NCBI RefSeq assembly: GCF_029623345.1
Contig: NZ_JAPYKH010000002.1
Location: forward strand, 186,001 to 250,000
Length of the DNA: 64,000 nt
Direction of reading: 5' to 3'
Source: Sphingomonas phyllosphaerae
Lineage (GTDB): Bacteria; Pseudomonadota; Alphaproteobacteria; Sphingomonadales; Sphingomonadaceae
Positions 34,893 to 44,340 of this stretch are shown here, piece by piece; the stretch's first letter is position 1; every line of letters begins with the position of its first letter. Below the pieces are notes generated by a model, which ran no database searches, was not told the origin of the DNA, and saw only the letters and a program-made list of their open reading frames with translations. The translations under genes were made by a program, and so were the position numbers.

Positions 34893-36316
34893 GCCGCGCC
34901 GCGCACCGCGACCGCCAAATCGCTTCGCACCGGCCCGACCGCGGCGACGAGTTCGCCGTCGGTGCTCTGGACGCGGGTACGGGTGACGATCGTTCCGACG
35001 CGCGTGTCGTAGCAGACGACATCATAGGCGCCGTCAGCCAGCCCCCGGACGTGCAGCATGGTGGCGTTCGCGTCGTGCCGCGGGGCAAGCGTGCCCTCCG
35101 CATCGATCGCGTCCGTCCGTACGAGCCACGCGAGCGCCTGCCGCTCATCGCCGCAGCCGACCGCTGCCACGCCGCGATCCGCGCAGCGCAGCTCCGCGGA
35201 CAGGTTGCGAGGGCGAAAGGCGTTCCAGTCGATAAGCGGCAGGAAGTCCGCCAGCGCCCGCTGAGCCACGCGCATGCCCCGCGTGAGGACATGCGGGTGG
35301 CGGTTGGGCCAGCGCATGCCACCGCCCGCGCCGCCGCTGGCGAGGTGCGCCCATTGGATGTGGCGGAAGTACTCGTCGTCGAAGGCGCTGGGCAGCGTCT
35401 GCTTGCGATCCTTGAAGCGGTGGATCGGACCATGCTCGGAGTCGAACACCGGCCGGGCGGGGCCGGCGGCGATCACCGCGTCGCGCATCAGCCGGGCAGC
35501 GGCGAGCGCCGGAGTGACGGTGTCGCGCGGGTCGTCGATCGTGCCATGTTCGTAGAGGTGGGTGTTGGCAAAGTCGAGCGACGGGTGGCGGAAGATTGGT
35601 TCTACCAGCGCGGGATATCGTATCAGCTCGGGGCCGAAGATCGACACGGTCTGGAGATTGGCATAGCCGAGCCGCTCGCGCTCATGCGTGCGCAGCCACG
35701 ACGATACGTCATCGATGAAGGGAGCGATGGCGGCCGGGTCGTCGCCGCCATGGGCCGGGTGGATTTCGTTCCACACGTCCCAGGCGAACAGCGCCGGACT
35801 GCTGCCCCAGCGCTCGCTCGCGAAGGCCAACCGTTGCTTGATCGCGCGCCGCGTCTCGGGACAGGTCAGCCACGTGTCGCGGCCGGCACACGGGCCTCCG
35901 TTCGCGCGAGCGTAAGGGTGCCGCTGCCACCGAATCCACATGAAGAAGGTGTCGTAGGGGGTGAGCAACACCCTCAGCCCGACGCGCTCGAGCAGGCGGA
36001 ACAGGTCGTCCCACAACCGCACCATCGCGGGTACGAAGCGCCCCACGGGACGTTCGAGATAGCGGTGCTCGCCGTGGCAATATTCCAGCATCAGGCGAAT
36101 GACCGTGACGCCGTGCGCGCGAAGCTCGAGCAGATGCCGTTCCACCGCCGCGAGGTCTCGCCGCCGGAACAGCGGCGCGAGGTCGGGCCAGGTGATCGCG
36201 TCATTGTGCCCGATCGGGGTCCAAGGCGCGCCGTCCTCGGTGATAAAGTAAGGCGAGCCGGGCACCGCGCGAACGCGGGCCATCGCCGGGGCGAGCGAAC
36301 CTAGCGGGACATGCAC
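34889..36316 (-). CDS. GH5/cellulase-like glycoside hydrolase
   Basis: A 475-residue protein with a (beta/alpha)8 glycosidase pattern. WPDLAPLFRRRDL and GVTVIRLMLEYCHGEH form the early barrel strands; LFAWDVWNEIHPAHG carries the acid/base Asn-Glu pair typical of clan GH-A; PVFDSEHGPIHRF gives the probable nucleophile Glu. The C-terminal about 100 residues are beta-rich. No clear signal peptide was seen, so it may be cytosolic. It is followed, with a 4-base overlap, by the DUF2161 gene. Substrate likely a beta-mannan or beta-glucan, uncertain. Confidence 0.82.
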   Translation of the reverse strand: MHVPLGSLAPAMARVRAVPGSPYFITEDGAPWTPIGHNDAITWPDLAPLFRRRDLAAVERHLLELRAHGVTVIRLMLEYCHGEHRYLERPVGRFVPAMVRLWDDLFRLLERVGLRVLLTPYDTFFMWIRWQRHPYARANGGPCAGRDTWLTCPETRRAIKQRLAFASERWGSSPALFAWDVWNEIHPAHGGDDPAAIAPFIDDVSSWLRTHERERLGYANLQTVSIFGPELIRYPALVEPIFRHPSLDFANTHLYEHGTIDDPRDTVTPALAAARLMRDAVIAAGPARPVFDSEHGPIHRFKDRKQTLPSAFDDEYFRHIQWAHLASGGAGGGMRWPNRHPHVLTRGMRVAQRALADFLPLIDWNAFRPRNLSAELRCADRGVAAVGCGDERQALAWLVRTDAIDAEGTLAPRHDANATMLHVRGLADGAYDVVCYDTRVGTIVTRTRVQSTDGELVAAVGPVRSDLAVAVRGAA

Positions 36317-36660
36317 CAGCGCCGATTAGCCAGTCAGATCGGCCGGCACCATCGCGAAATCACCCCGGTGAGACGGCGCCGCGGCCTACTTGATGTCGAG
36401 CAATCAGATTCTGGCCTACTGGAAGCGGATCGACCGCTCGCCACTCGGAGCCGGCGAACTCGACCATGAAGCTGACGAGGAGCATCGAACGCGCAACCAC
36501 CGACGCCTCGCCGGATGGGCACGACCGCGCCCAGCTCTCCGTTTTCGAGCGGCACGTAGGCGACCTCGCTGCGCGTGCCCGTTATCCGAAAAGCATGCTC
36601 GACGCAGGATCTCGCGATCGGAGCCAGCGTTAGGCTGCGGCGATACTCAGGAGCAAGCGC
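36317..36660. other. Intergenic stretch without recognised content
   Basis: About 340 bases upstream of both the GH5-like gene (minus strand) and the small acidic gene (plus strand); it should hold promoters for both. No other gene-like frame seen. Confidence 0.35.
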
Positions 36661-36837
36661 ATGACAAGACTAACGAAATTCACGATCGAGCCCAACGGCG
36701 ATGAGTATCTGCTGCTCATCGAGAGCGACGACGGCGAGTCGCTCGAACTGGTCGCCTCCCTGGAGCAACTCGACCTGCTCGGCGAAGCCGTCGACCAACT
36801 GCTGGAGCAGGACGACGCCGACGCCGACGGCGAATAG
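36661..36837 (+). CDS. Small acidic protein
   Basis: A 58-residue protein starting MTRLTKFTIEPNGDEYLLLI, then ASLEQLDLLGEAVDQLLEQ and an Asp/Glu-rich end. It is strongly acidic, soluble, and has a perfect AGGAG 7 bases before the ATG. Its GC-ending codons and good spacing make it a real gene. Family not recognised. A strong hairpin lies 56 bases downstream. Confidence 0.75.
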   Translation: MTRLTKFTIEPNGDEYLLLIESDDGESLELVASLEQLDLLGEAVDQLLEQDDADADGE

Positions 36838-36892
36838 CGTCTTCTGACTCGGAGCGCACGCCCGGCACGTGCGCGGGTCCGAGGCGACGAGT

Positions 36893-36918
36893 CGCCGGAT
36901 CGCGGTGTCGATCCGGCG
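36893..36918. terminator. Strong hairpin after the small acidic gene
   Basis: CGCCGGATCG and CGATCCGGCG are perfect 10-base arms with loop CGGTGT. The position suits termination of the small acidic gene, but no T-run follows directly, so another role is possible. Confidence 0.45.
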
Positions 36919-37016
36919 CCTCATCGAGGCTTTCTCGCCGATCGTCGAGTTGACACCATGATCGAGGGCAACGCGTCTCCTGCCGCACCGGTCACCTGAC
37001 CGGGGTAGCGGATGCG

Positions 37017-37796
37017 CTACCCGGCGCTGCCGTACTCTGGCCAGACTGCCTGCGAAAAGACGCCACCATCGACCAACAACGTTTGCCCGGTGACGAAGGC
37101 GGACTCCGGTCCGGCAAGCCAGACCACGGCCGCGGCCACATCCTCTACCGTGCCGACCCGTCGCAGCGGCGTGATCGGGGACCAGCGGCCGGCATAATCA
37201 TCCACTTCGGCGCGCGTGCGATCGGTCTCGATCGCGCCTGGTGCGACGCAATTGACGCGTATGCCGTACGGCCCGAGTTCGAGCGCCGATACCTTGGTCA
37301 ACTGTTCGATTCCGCCTTTGGAGGCGGTGTAATCGACCAGACGCGGGAAAGCGAGCAGGTTGCAGCCGGATCCCAAGTTGATGATCGCGCCGCCCTGTCC
37401 GGCCGCGACCATCCGGCGGGCGGCTGCTTGCGTGTGCAGGAAACACCCCTTCAGGTTGGTCCGGATCACACGATCCCAGTCCTCCTCCTCAAGCTCCAGC
37501 AGCGGCGACCATGTTTGAACACCGGCATTGTTGACGAGGACGTCAGGCGTTCCACCCCAGTCTGCGAGAGCGGCATAGAAGGCGTCGACGTCAGCCTTCA
37601 CCCCGACGTCCGATCGGTGTGCGAGGGCGCGCCTTCCCATCGCCTCGACCGCCGAAACGAGCGTAGCGGCACGATCCTCACCCGTTATGAAGTTGAACGC
37701 GACGTTACAGCCACGTCGCGCGAACGCTAACACCATCTCGCGGCCAAGACCGTCGTTGCCGCCGGTGACCACCGCCGTTCTGTCCGCACCTGACAT
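37017..37796 (-). CDS. SDR family oxidoreductase
   Basis: A 259-residue short-chain dehydrogenase of the FabG/glucose dehydrogenase kind. VVTGGNDGLGREM binds the nucleotide, NNAGVQTW follows, INLGSGC holds the Ser, YTASKGGIEQLT the Tyr-Lys pair, and RVNCVAPGAIETD and LLVDGGVFSQ close the domain. All catalytic residues are intact. Substrate not known. It stands alone; about 170 bases separate it from the amber-interrupted gene on the other strand. Confidence 0.92.
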   Translation of the reverse strand: MSGADRTAVVTGGNDGLGREMVLAFARRGCNVAFNFITGEDRAATLVSAVEAMGRRALAHRSDVGVKADVDAFYAALADWGGTPDVLVNNAGVQTWSPLLELEEEDWDRVIRTNLKGCFLHTQAAARRMVAAGQGGAIINLGSGCNLLAFPRLVDYTASKGGIEQLTKVSALELGPYGIRVNCVAPGAIETDRTRAEVDDYAGRWSPITPLRRVGTVEDVAAAVVWLAGPESAFVTGQTLLVDGGVFSQAVWPEYGSAG

Positions 37797-37968
37797 TCAC
37801 GCATCCCTCTCGTGGCGTCGAAGACTGCCGAGTGGACCCGTGCAGGGTCGCTCGAAGAAGGTCAAACCTATCGTCCTCGGCCACTCTTTTAACGTCGGGT
37901 ACGCGCCCGGAACTTCATGTCAGTGGGAGCGCTCGAAGCACCATCTGGAGATAAGTACGGAGCAGAAG

Positions 37969-38253
37969 ATGGCGGAGGCCACGTGGGGCGGCAGGGGGAC
38001 AGCGGAGATCGACTGGCGGATGAGCGCTGCGCTCGAGAATGTGCCGAGAGGCGATGACGATCTCGCTGAGGTTACCAGTCTGTAGGGCGCAGTCCGAGTG
38101 TGGCTGAGGCTGGATCCTGCCCACCGCGAGGCGGCTCTCCTGACGCCAGAACGCCCGGTGCCAATAGACGGAACCTTGATTCCCGCCTTTCACGGCGAAG
38201 CCATTGCTGCACTCGCCGACAGGCTGTCAGACCCTGCCACGCGGAACGTCTGA
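37969..38253 (+). pseudogene. Small gene interrupted by an in-frame amber codon
   Basis: A frame of 95 codons, ATG at 37969 with GGAG 6 bases upstream. The first part reads MAEATWGGRGTAEIDWRM then ENVPRGDDDLAEVTSL; then TAG at 38083-38085; then in the same frame GAVRVWLRLDPAHREAALL, VPIDGTLIPAFHGEAIAAL and a TGA at 38251. The two halves look like one protein, with an expected residue such as Gln at the TAG. No other damage was seen. It is therefore either a fresh nonsense mutant or a read-through site. Family not recognised with certainty. Confidence 0.6.
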
Positions 38254-38576
38254 CACAATCTCGGCTGACATCGCGTATCTCCCAACAGCGAAGCGCCGTG
38301 GCCGAGAGGTCCGCCAGTCGCGGAGGCCGTCCTCCGGGTACTCCGCCCAAGGTGTGATGGCTGCCTTCACGCGAGATCCTGAGAGCGCCGCAAGGGTGTT
38401 CGTGGACCAACTCTGGCCTGTCCGCTGCAAGCTCATGCGTGACCGGGGCAGAAAGCCTTGTAGCGCCAGAGAAGCGCGCTGCCTTCGGACGCGTTCAGCG
38501 GGCGGCTTTTTCCCCAACGGTATCAACAACCCCAGCGCGGCGCTGCGGCGCTCCGGCGCGAACCGAGTAGGCTGCG
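38254..38576. other. Intergenic stretch without recognised content
   Basis: About 320 bases between two broken genes. Open frames exist but none matches a family I know and none has a good ribosome site. Confidence 0.35.
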
Positions 38577-39605
38577 ATGAGTGACCCAATCGAGTTTCTT
38601 GACCTCATGGAGCGCGCCGAGCATCAGCGTCGCGCTCGCCGCAACTTCATCCGGCTGTGCGGAGGCGCCGCGGCCATGACCGGCGGTCTCGCGCTGCTGT
38701 CGGGATGCAACGACGATGATGAAGGCGAGCCCGCCCCGACCGTCTCCGCGACGCCGACGCCAACCGTGAGTGACGTTGACGTGCTCAACTTCGCGCTGCA
38801 GCTCGAGTACCTCGAGGGGAATTACACTCTTACGCGGTGTCGGGCCAAGGCATCGCGGCAAGCCTGCAGACCGGCGCGGGCGCGCAGGGCGCGGTGGTGA
38901 CCGGTAGCGGCGATGGCGCCGCACGCGAGGTTACCTTCAGCGACCCAGTCGTCCAGCAATATGCACGCGAGATTGCCTTCGATGAGCTAGGTCACATAGG
39001 CTTCTTACGTACCAACCTCGGCAGCGCAGCGGTAGCGCAGCCCGCGATCAATCTGTCAGGTAGCGCCAGTGTAACGATCGGGGGGCGCGACCGCAGTCGG
39101 CGCCTTTACAGCTGCCGCGCGCGCGGCAGGCGTCATAGGTGCGACGGAAATCTTCGATCCGTTTCTGAACGACGAGAATTTCCTGATCGGCTCGTACCTG
39201 CTGACCGATGTTGGCGTGACCGCTTACCGCGGCTCGGCTCGTTTGATCACGAACAAGACCTTCCTGGAAGCCTCCGCGGGGATCCTCGCAACCGAATGCT
39301 ACCATGACGGAGTGATACGCTCCGAGCTGTGGCGACGCGGGCTGACGGTACCAAGCATCTACACGCGGGTGACTCAGATCTCGAACGCGCGTGACGATCT
39401 CGACGGCTCGGGTGAGAACGACCAGGATATCGGCGATGCCACCACGGCGAATTTGGTACCCACCAATCTCGGCGGATTGGTGCTCGGCCGCAATGCCGCG
39501 CAGGTGCTCAACGTCGTCTACCAGAACAAGGGCGCCGTTTCTTCAGGCGGGTTTTCCCCGGCGGGATTGAATGGAACGATAAAGACCAGCCAGCCAAATT
39601 CGTGA
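38577..39605 (+). pseudogene. Ferritin-like domain (desiccation-related) protein, two frameshifts
   Basis: The protein can be read in three steps. 38577-38825 gives a Tat-like N-terminus (RRNFIRLCGGAAAMTGGLAL) and FALQLEYLEGNY. Then one base is missing near 38826, and the next frame continues with VSGQGIAASLQTGAGAQGAV and DPVVQQYAREIAFDELGHIG. A six-G run near 39084-39089 carries one G too many, after which the third frame continues with GAFTAAARAAGVIGATEIF and NKTFLEASAGILATECYHDG to a TGA at 39605. The expected ferritin-like four-helix protein is almost complete. The two shifts balance to the original phase, but the helix core between them is out of frame relative to the ends. Confidence 0.8.
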
Positions 39606-39762
39606 GAACGGTCCAACGGCGAAGCGGACGCCCCATCTAACAACATGCGTTATGTCGGTGTCGGAGATACCCTCCACTGCGCATACCGGCGGTTCCCGCT
39701 TCATGGATGCCGGTCGCAAAGTGCCGCCGACACAAGAGGCTCAAAAGCTGTAAACGGACGCG

Positions 39763-39786
39763 CCGCTCCCCTTCAAAGGGGAGCGG
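39763..39786 (-). terminator. Perfect hairpin after the 28-residue gene
   Basis: CCGCTCCCCTT and AAGGGGAGCGG pair over 11 bases with a two-base loop (effectively a tetraloop, stem of 10). It lies 11 bases past the stop of the tiny minus-strand gene. A direct T-run is lacking; TTTT occurs about 17 bases later. Probable terminator. Confidence 0.45.
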
Positions 39787-39797
39787 TCAGCCGATGA

Positions 39798-39884
39798 TCA
39801 GAGCGAGGTAAGCACCACACCAACCACTAGCGCTTGCGCCGCGATCGCCAGCGCAGTGCTGGCGGCGGTCTCAAACATACGCAT
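39798..39884 (-). CDS. Tiny hydrophobic peptide (28 residues)
   Basis: MRMFETAASTALAIAAQALV then a short hydrophobic end VGVVLTSL. It is a single membrane helix with a short positive and negative start. GGAG lies 8 bases before the ATG. A hairpin follows the stop closely. Together these make a compact gene unit. Function unknown; tiny membrane peptides can modulate membrane complexes or be type I toxin-like. No antisense RNA was identified. Confidence 0.5.
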   Translation of the reverse strand: MRMFETAASTALAIAAQALVVGVVLTSL

Positions 39885-39959
39885 GGGTCGTCTCCATTGC
39901 CGACAAACCGGCAACGCGGCAGGTGGAGATAGTTGCGTCTCGACGCAATATTATAACCC

Positions 39960-39975
39960 TGCAATCGTGATTGCA
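39960..39975. promoter_or_regulatory. Palindrome upstream of the tiny peptide gene
   Basis: TGCAAT and ATTGCA are perfect arms around CGTG, 76 bases upstream of the tiny peptide start; a further TTGCA lies nearby at 39981-39984 in part. It could be an operator for that gene. It also sits just before the IS110 remnant, so it may be unrelated. Confidence 0.3.
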
Positions 39976-40031
39976 CTTATTGCACCGCGTCTTGAAGGCA
40001 TCGCGAGGTGCGGCGGTGCTGAGGCCAACGA

Positions 40032-40367
40032 ACCGCGGTAGAGGACCCCGCCAACTTCAGCCGATCCCGCTCGGTCGGCGCCTGGCTCGGGCTGACCACC
40101 AGGCGATACCAGTCGGGGGAGGTGGACTATGACGGCCATATCTCCAGACGCGGCGACAGCCACGTCCGCTCGCTCCTGTACGAGGCGGCCGTCGTGATCC
40201 TGACGCGCAGCCACGCCGACAGCGATCTGCGCAGCTGGGGCATGAGGCTCCGCGAGAAGATTGGCTTCAAGCGTGCTGCGGTCGCCGTAGCCCGCAAGCT
40301 CGCGGTCATCATGCACGCGATGCTGCGCTCCGGAGAACTGTTCACCAGGACAACCGCTACCGCCTGA
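40032..40367 (+). mobile_element. IS110-family transposase remnant (C-terminal part)
   Basis: One open frame gives AVEDPANFSRSRSVGAWLGL, then SGEVDYDGHISRRGDSHVRS, LLYEAAVVILT and REKIGFKRAAVAVARKLAVI, HAMLRSGELF and a stop at 40367. This is the IS110 Transposase_20 region with its catalytic-Ser-side motif area. The N-terminal DEDD domain is missing, and no start codon fits. The element is thus a dead fragment of about 112 residues. IS110 elements have long noncoding ends with a guide RNA; nothing of that kind could be located. Confidence 0.82.
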
Positions 40368-40940
40368 TCCAAGAGCTCGCCAGCGCCTATGGCGTGACGA
40401 GGCGTCCCTGCCGGGACGTAGGCTGGTCCATTCCGCTTCGGCCGTTGCACCGCGAACCCGGTTCGATGCGTGCGGAACGAACATTGGAAGGGCCATCCCG
40501 CGAAGCCCCATGATGCGGCGGCTCATGTCGACCGCGAAGACGACCGTGCCCCGGCAAATGACGTCCCCACACAAAGGCGCTTGCAAACCCCGCTATTAGA
40601 CGACGGCCGTCGTTGAAGCAGAGACGAAGCTTCGAACGGGCACTGTCAAAGCTACTGCACCTGCTGCAATGCGCGGGGTAGGAAAGGCGCCATCACGTAC
40701 GATGACGTCACAGATCGTCGTCTCGCAGCCGAGGCGATGCGACGAGGCTAGGCGCGGCGGCGCATCCTGCTGAATGGCGGGTGTCGCACCTGCCCCATGG
40801 CAATGGCTCTAAGCCCGCTACGTCGTTATACGGCCGCTTCCAGGCGGCGATCGAGAGCCATGCCGACGAACAACGGCCGCCATAACGTGGTTAGACGAGC
40901 TTTGACCGACACTCCCACCGATCCCTTGCAGCAGGACGAA
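40368..40940. other. Intergenic stretch after the IS110 remnant
   Basis: About 570 bases. It may hold the noncoding right end of the IS110 element. In-frame starts for the histidine kinase at 40797 and 40860 also lie here. No gene with recognisable sequence was seen, and no direct repeat marking an insertion edge was found. Confidence 0.35.
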
Positions 40941-43900
40941 ATGAGCGAGCTCGACCGGCTTGCTGCCTTGCGTCGCCATGACATCCTCGACACCCCGGCG
41001 GATCGCAAGTTCGACCGGATTGTCGCCTTGGTGCAAAACATTTGTCGCGTGCCGATTGCGTTGGTCAGCTTGGTCGACGTGAACCGTCAGTGGTTCAAGG
41101 CGAAGGGTGGCGTGTCAGTCGACGAGACCGCACTCGACACCTCAGTGTGCGCGATCGCCATTCGCCAACCCGGTCTCTTCCAGATCGAGGATCTGTCGCA
41201 GGATCCGCGTACCGCGACCATGTCGCTTGTGACGGGCGAGCCGCACATCCGCTTCTATGCCGGCGTTCCCCTGATCGACGCAGAGCATCAGGTGCTCGGC
41301 ACGCTATGCGCGATCTCTACCGTGCCGCGCGCCGGTGGGCTCGACGATGCACAGCGTGACGCGATGATGCTGCTGGCGGAGCAGGTAGTCGAGCTGATCG
41401 CCAGTCGAGATGCATTGGACGAGCGCGAGCAGGCGATGGCCCTCGATCAGGCCGAGCGGCGGGTCGAAGCCATGGACGATCGATACCACGCGATCGTCGA
41501 CTCAGCCATCGACAACGCCATCATCGCGATGGACGCAGACGGCGTGGTGACGAGCTGGAGCGTTGGCGCCGAGCGCATCTTCGGGTGGAGCGAGGCGGAA
41601 ATGTGCGGGAGCCCCGCAGCTCGCTTCTTTACGCCAGAGGACCGCGACGAAGGCGTTCCCGAGCGTGAGTTGGCGACGGCTCGTGCGACGGGCCGGGCTG
41701 CTGACGAACGATGGCATCTCCGCAAGGATGGAAGCCGCTTCTTTGCGCACGGCGCCATGACACCGCTTAAAGGTCCGAGTGGACCCGGCTTCGTCAAAGC
41801 CGTTCGCGACATCACCGTCGAACACCAGACCAAGGTGGCGCTTGAAGATGCGCACCGGGTGGCCAGGATGATGACCGCGGCAGCGCGGCTTGGCACGTTC
41901 GACTTCGATGTTGCCCGTCGCAGTCTGAGCTGGGACGACGGCTGCCGGGCACTCTTTGGCCTCCCGGCCGGCGCCCCGGTCACCTATGAAGAGGCGTTCG
42001 TTCGCGGCGTCCATCCCGACGACCGCGAGGCGGCCAACAAGGCGGTCGCCACTGCCTTGGATCCAGCCGGCAATGGCATCCTCGAAACCGAATATCGCAC
42101 GATTGGCATAGAGGACGGGCTGTTGCGCCATGTCTCGGCTCGAGGACAGACGCTCTTCCGCGATGGACGCGCCCACCGCCTGATCGGGACGGTGCAGGAC
42201 GTGACCGCGTCGCGCGTGGCGGAAGACAGCTTGCGGGAAGCCGAGCAGCGGCTCCGGCTTGCGACGCGGGCCACCAACGATGCGATCTGGGACTGGGATC
42301 TCGTGCAGGATCACGTGACCTGGAATGAGGCGTTGACGACCGCTCATGGCTACGCGCTGAAGGACGTCGCGCCTACTGGAGCCTGGTGGATCGGGCACAT
42401 CCACCCCGATGACCGGCAGCGCATCAATGCTAGCATTCACGCCGTCATCGATGGCGGAGGGACCGACTGGATCGACGACTATCGCTTCCAGCGAGCGGAC
42501 GGCAGCTATGCCGACATCCGTGATCGCGGATACGTCCTGCGGGACACCGACGGTCGAGCCATCCACATGATTGGCGCCATGCTCGATCAGACCGAGCAGA
42601 AGATGATGGAGCGACGCCTACGACAGCAGGCTCATGACCTCGCTGCGCGGGTCGAGACCAGCGTCGCAGAGCTGGAGCGGCTGTGGAACGCGTCGCCGGA
42701 TCTCCTGCTCGTGGCGAGCCCCGACGGCGTCTACACGCGTGCCAATCCCGCCTGGGCAACCATCCTCGGCTACGACGAGGAAGAAGTGATCGGTAAGTCG
42801 GCATTCGACTTTCTCCACCCCGACGACCTCGGCCCGGGCAGACGCGCTCTTGCAATCTCGCAGGTGGGTGAGCTCCCCGCCTTCATTGCTCGATTCCGCC
42901 ACAAGAGCGGCGACTATCGCTGGATCTCCTGGGTGGCGGCTCCTGAGCGCGACGAGATATTCGCCATCGGCCGCGACGTGACCGCAACCCGCGAAGCTGA
43001 CGAAGCCCTAAGACGCACCGAGGAGGCCCTGCGCCAGTCGCAGAAGGTTGAGGCCGTTGGGCAGCTCACTGGCGGGGTGGCGCACGACTTCAACAACCTT
43101 CTCACCGTCATCCGCGGGTCCGTCGACCTCCTCCGTCGCCCGGGGTTAAGTGACGACAAACGGATCCGCTATGTCGACGCGATCGCGGACACGGCAGATC
43201 GTGCGACCAAGCTGACGAGCCAGCTGCTGGCTTTCGCGCGGCGTCAGACGCTCCAGCCGCAGGTATTTGACGCAGTGGCGAACGTCCGCGCGCTGGAGGA
43301 CGTTCTGGGTACTTTGACGGGCTCGCTGGTCGAGGGGCGCTACGAGTTTACAGACGAGCCGGCGATGGTGCTCGCCGATCCAAGCCAGTTCGATACCGCC
43401 GTCGTCAACATGGCCGTGAACGCGCGCGATGCCATGGAGGGAGGTGGCCGCCTGACGATCTCCGTCAAGATCGTGAACGAGATCCCCCCTCTGCGGCAGC
43501 ATTCGGCGGTGTGCGGAAGACACGTCGCGATCGTTATCTCCGACACCGGAGCGGGTATCCCCGCACACCAGCTCGAGCGCATATTCGAGCCATTCTTTAC
43601 GACCAAGGGGGTCGGGCACGGCACTGGGTTGGGCCTCAGCCAGGTGTTCGGCTTTGCCAAGCAATCGATCGGCGACGTGGCGGTGGAGAGTGAGATCGGG
43701 CGAGGATCTACCTTCACCCTCTACCTGCCGCTCGCAACCGAGAAGTTGTCTGCCGAGAGCGCGCCACGGGAGAGTACACCACCGCTGGCTGCCGGCACAT
43801 GCATTCTGGTGGTCGAGGACAATCGCGACGTCGGCGCTTTCGCTGTGCAGGCGCTGACGGAGCTGGGGTATGGCTCCCACTGGGTAGAGGGCGCCGATGC

Positions 43901-44156
43901 GGCCATTGCCGAGCTAGAGCGCAGCCCCACTCGGTACGACGTAGTCTTTACCGACGTGGTGATGCCGGGGCGGTCAGGCATCGAGCTTGCAGGAGACATT
44001 AAGAGCCGGTTTCCCGACCTGCCGGTTGTGCTGACGAGCGGCTACAGTCACGTACTGGCAGAGCAGGGGACGCGAGGACTCCGCCTGCTGCGCAAGCCGT
44101 ACTCAATCGATGAACTTGCAGATGTTCTAGCAGCGGCAGCGCGTTCGATGGAGTAG
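40941..44156 (+). CDS. Hybrid sensor histidine kinase: GAF, four PAS, HisKA, HATPase, receiver
   Basis: About 1071 residues from ATG 40941, which has AGGA 4-5 bases upstream; ATGs at 40860 and 40797 are alternatives. Domains in order: GAF (LAALRRHDILDTPADRKF onwards, residues 5-160); four PAS/PAC units (for example DSAIDNAIIAMDADGVVTSW; DDGCRALFGLPAG; GYALKDVAPTGAWWIGHIHP; SPDLLLVASPDGVYTRANPA); HisKA with His at about 714 (GGVAHDFNNLLTVIRGSVD); HATPase with AVNARDAMEGGG and ISDTGAGIP and GTGLGLSQVFGFAK; receiver with phospho-acceptor Asp at about residue 1005 (FTDVVMPG). No membrane segment, so it is cytosolic. No partner regulator is linked. Confidence 0.92.
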   Translation: MSELDRLAALRRHDILDTPADRKFDRIVALVQNICRVPIALVSLVDVNRQWFKAKGGVSVDETALDTSVCAIAIRQPGLFQIEDLSQDPRTATMSLVTGEPHIRFYAGVPLIDAEHQVLGTLCAISTVPRAGGLDDAQRDAMMLLAEQVVELIASRDALDEREQAMALDQAERRVEAMDDRYHAIVDSAIDNAIIAMDADGVVTSWSVGAERIFGWSEAEMCGSPAARFFTPEDRDEGVPERELATARATGRAADERWHLRKDGSRFFAHGAMTPLKGPSGPGFVKAVRDITVEHQTKVALEDAHRVARMMTAAARLGTFDFDVARRSLSWDDGCRALFGLPAGAPVTYEEAFVRGVHPDDREAANKAVATALDPAGNGILETEYRTIGIEDGLLRHVSARGQTLFRDGRAHRLIGTVQDVTASRVAEDSLREAEQRLRLATRATNDAIWDWDLVQDHVTWNEALTTAHGYALKDVAPTGAWWIGHIHPDDRQRINASIHAVIDGGGTDWIDDYRFQRADGSYADIRDRGYVLRDTDGRAIHMIGAMLDQTEQKMMERRLRQQAHDLAARVETSVAELERLWNASPDLLLVASPDGVYTRANPAWATILGYDEEEVIGKSAFDFLHPDDLGPGRRALAISQVGELPAFIARFRHKSGDYRWISWVAAPERDEIFAIGRDVTATREADEALRRTEEALRQSQKVEAVGQLTGGVAHDFNNLLTVIRGSVDLLRRPGLSDDKRIRYVDAIADTADRATKLTSQLLAFARRQTLQPQVFDAVANVRALEDVLGTLTGSLVEGRYEFTDEPAMVLADPSQFDTAVVNMAVNARDAMEGGGRLTISVKIVNEIPPLRQHSAVCGRHVAIVISDTGAGIPAHQLERIFEPFFTTKGVGHGTGLGLSQVFGFAKQSIGDVAVESEIGRGSTFTLYLPLATEKLSAESAPRESTPPLAAGTCILVVEDNRDVGAFAVQALTELGYGSHWVEGADAAIAELERSPTRYDVVFTDVVMPGRSGIELAGDIKSRFPDLPVVLTSGYSHVLAEQGTRGLRLLRKPYSIDELADVLAAAARSME

Positions 44157-44340
44157 CTCCGCGGCAGAGATCGGCGGCGATCTTAGCGCTGTACAGTAAA
44201 GCCTAATCGATCGGGCAGGTTCATCACGAATGCCGCGTCGAAATGTGGCAAAGGATCAGCCTGTATCGTGGCCAGCCAACTTGGCAGCATGTCGTGAGCT
44301 GTCACCTTGCGAGCCTAATGGGCCGCATTCCTTCGCGACG

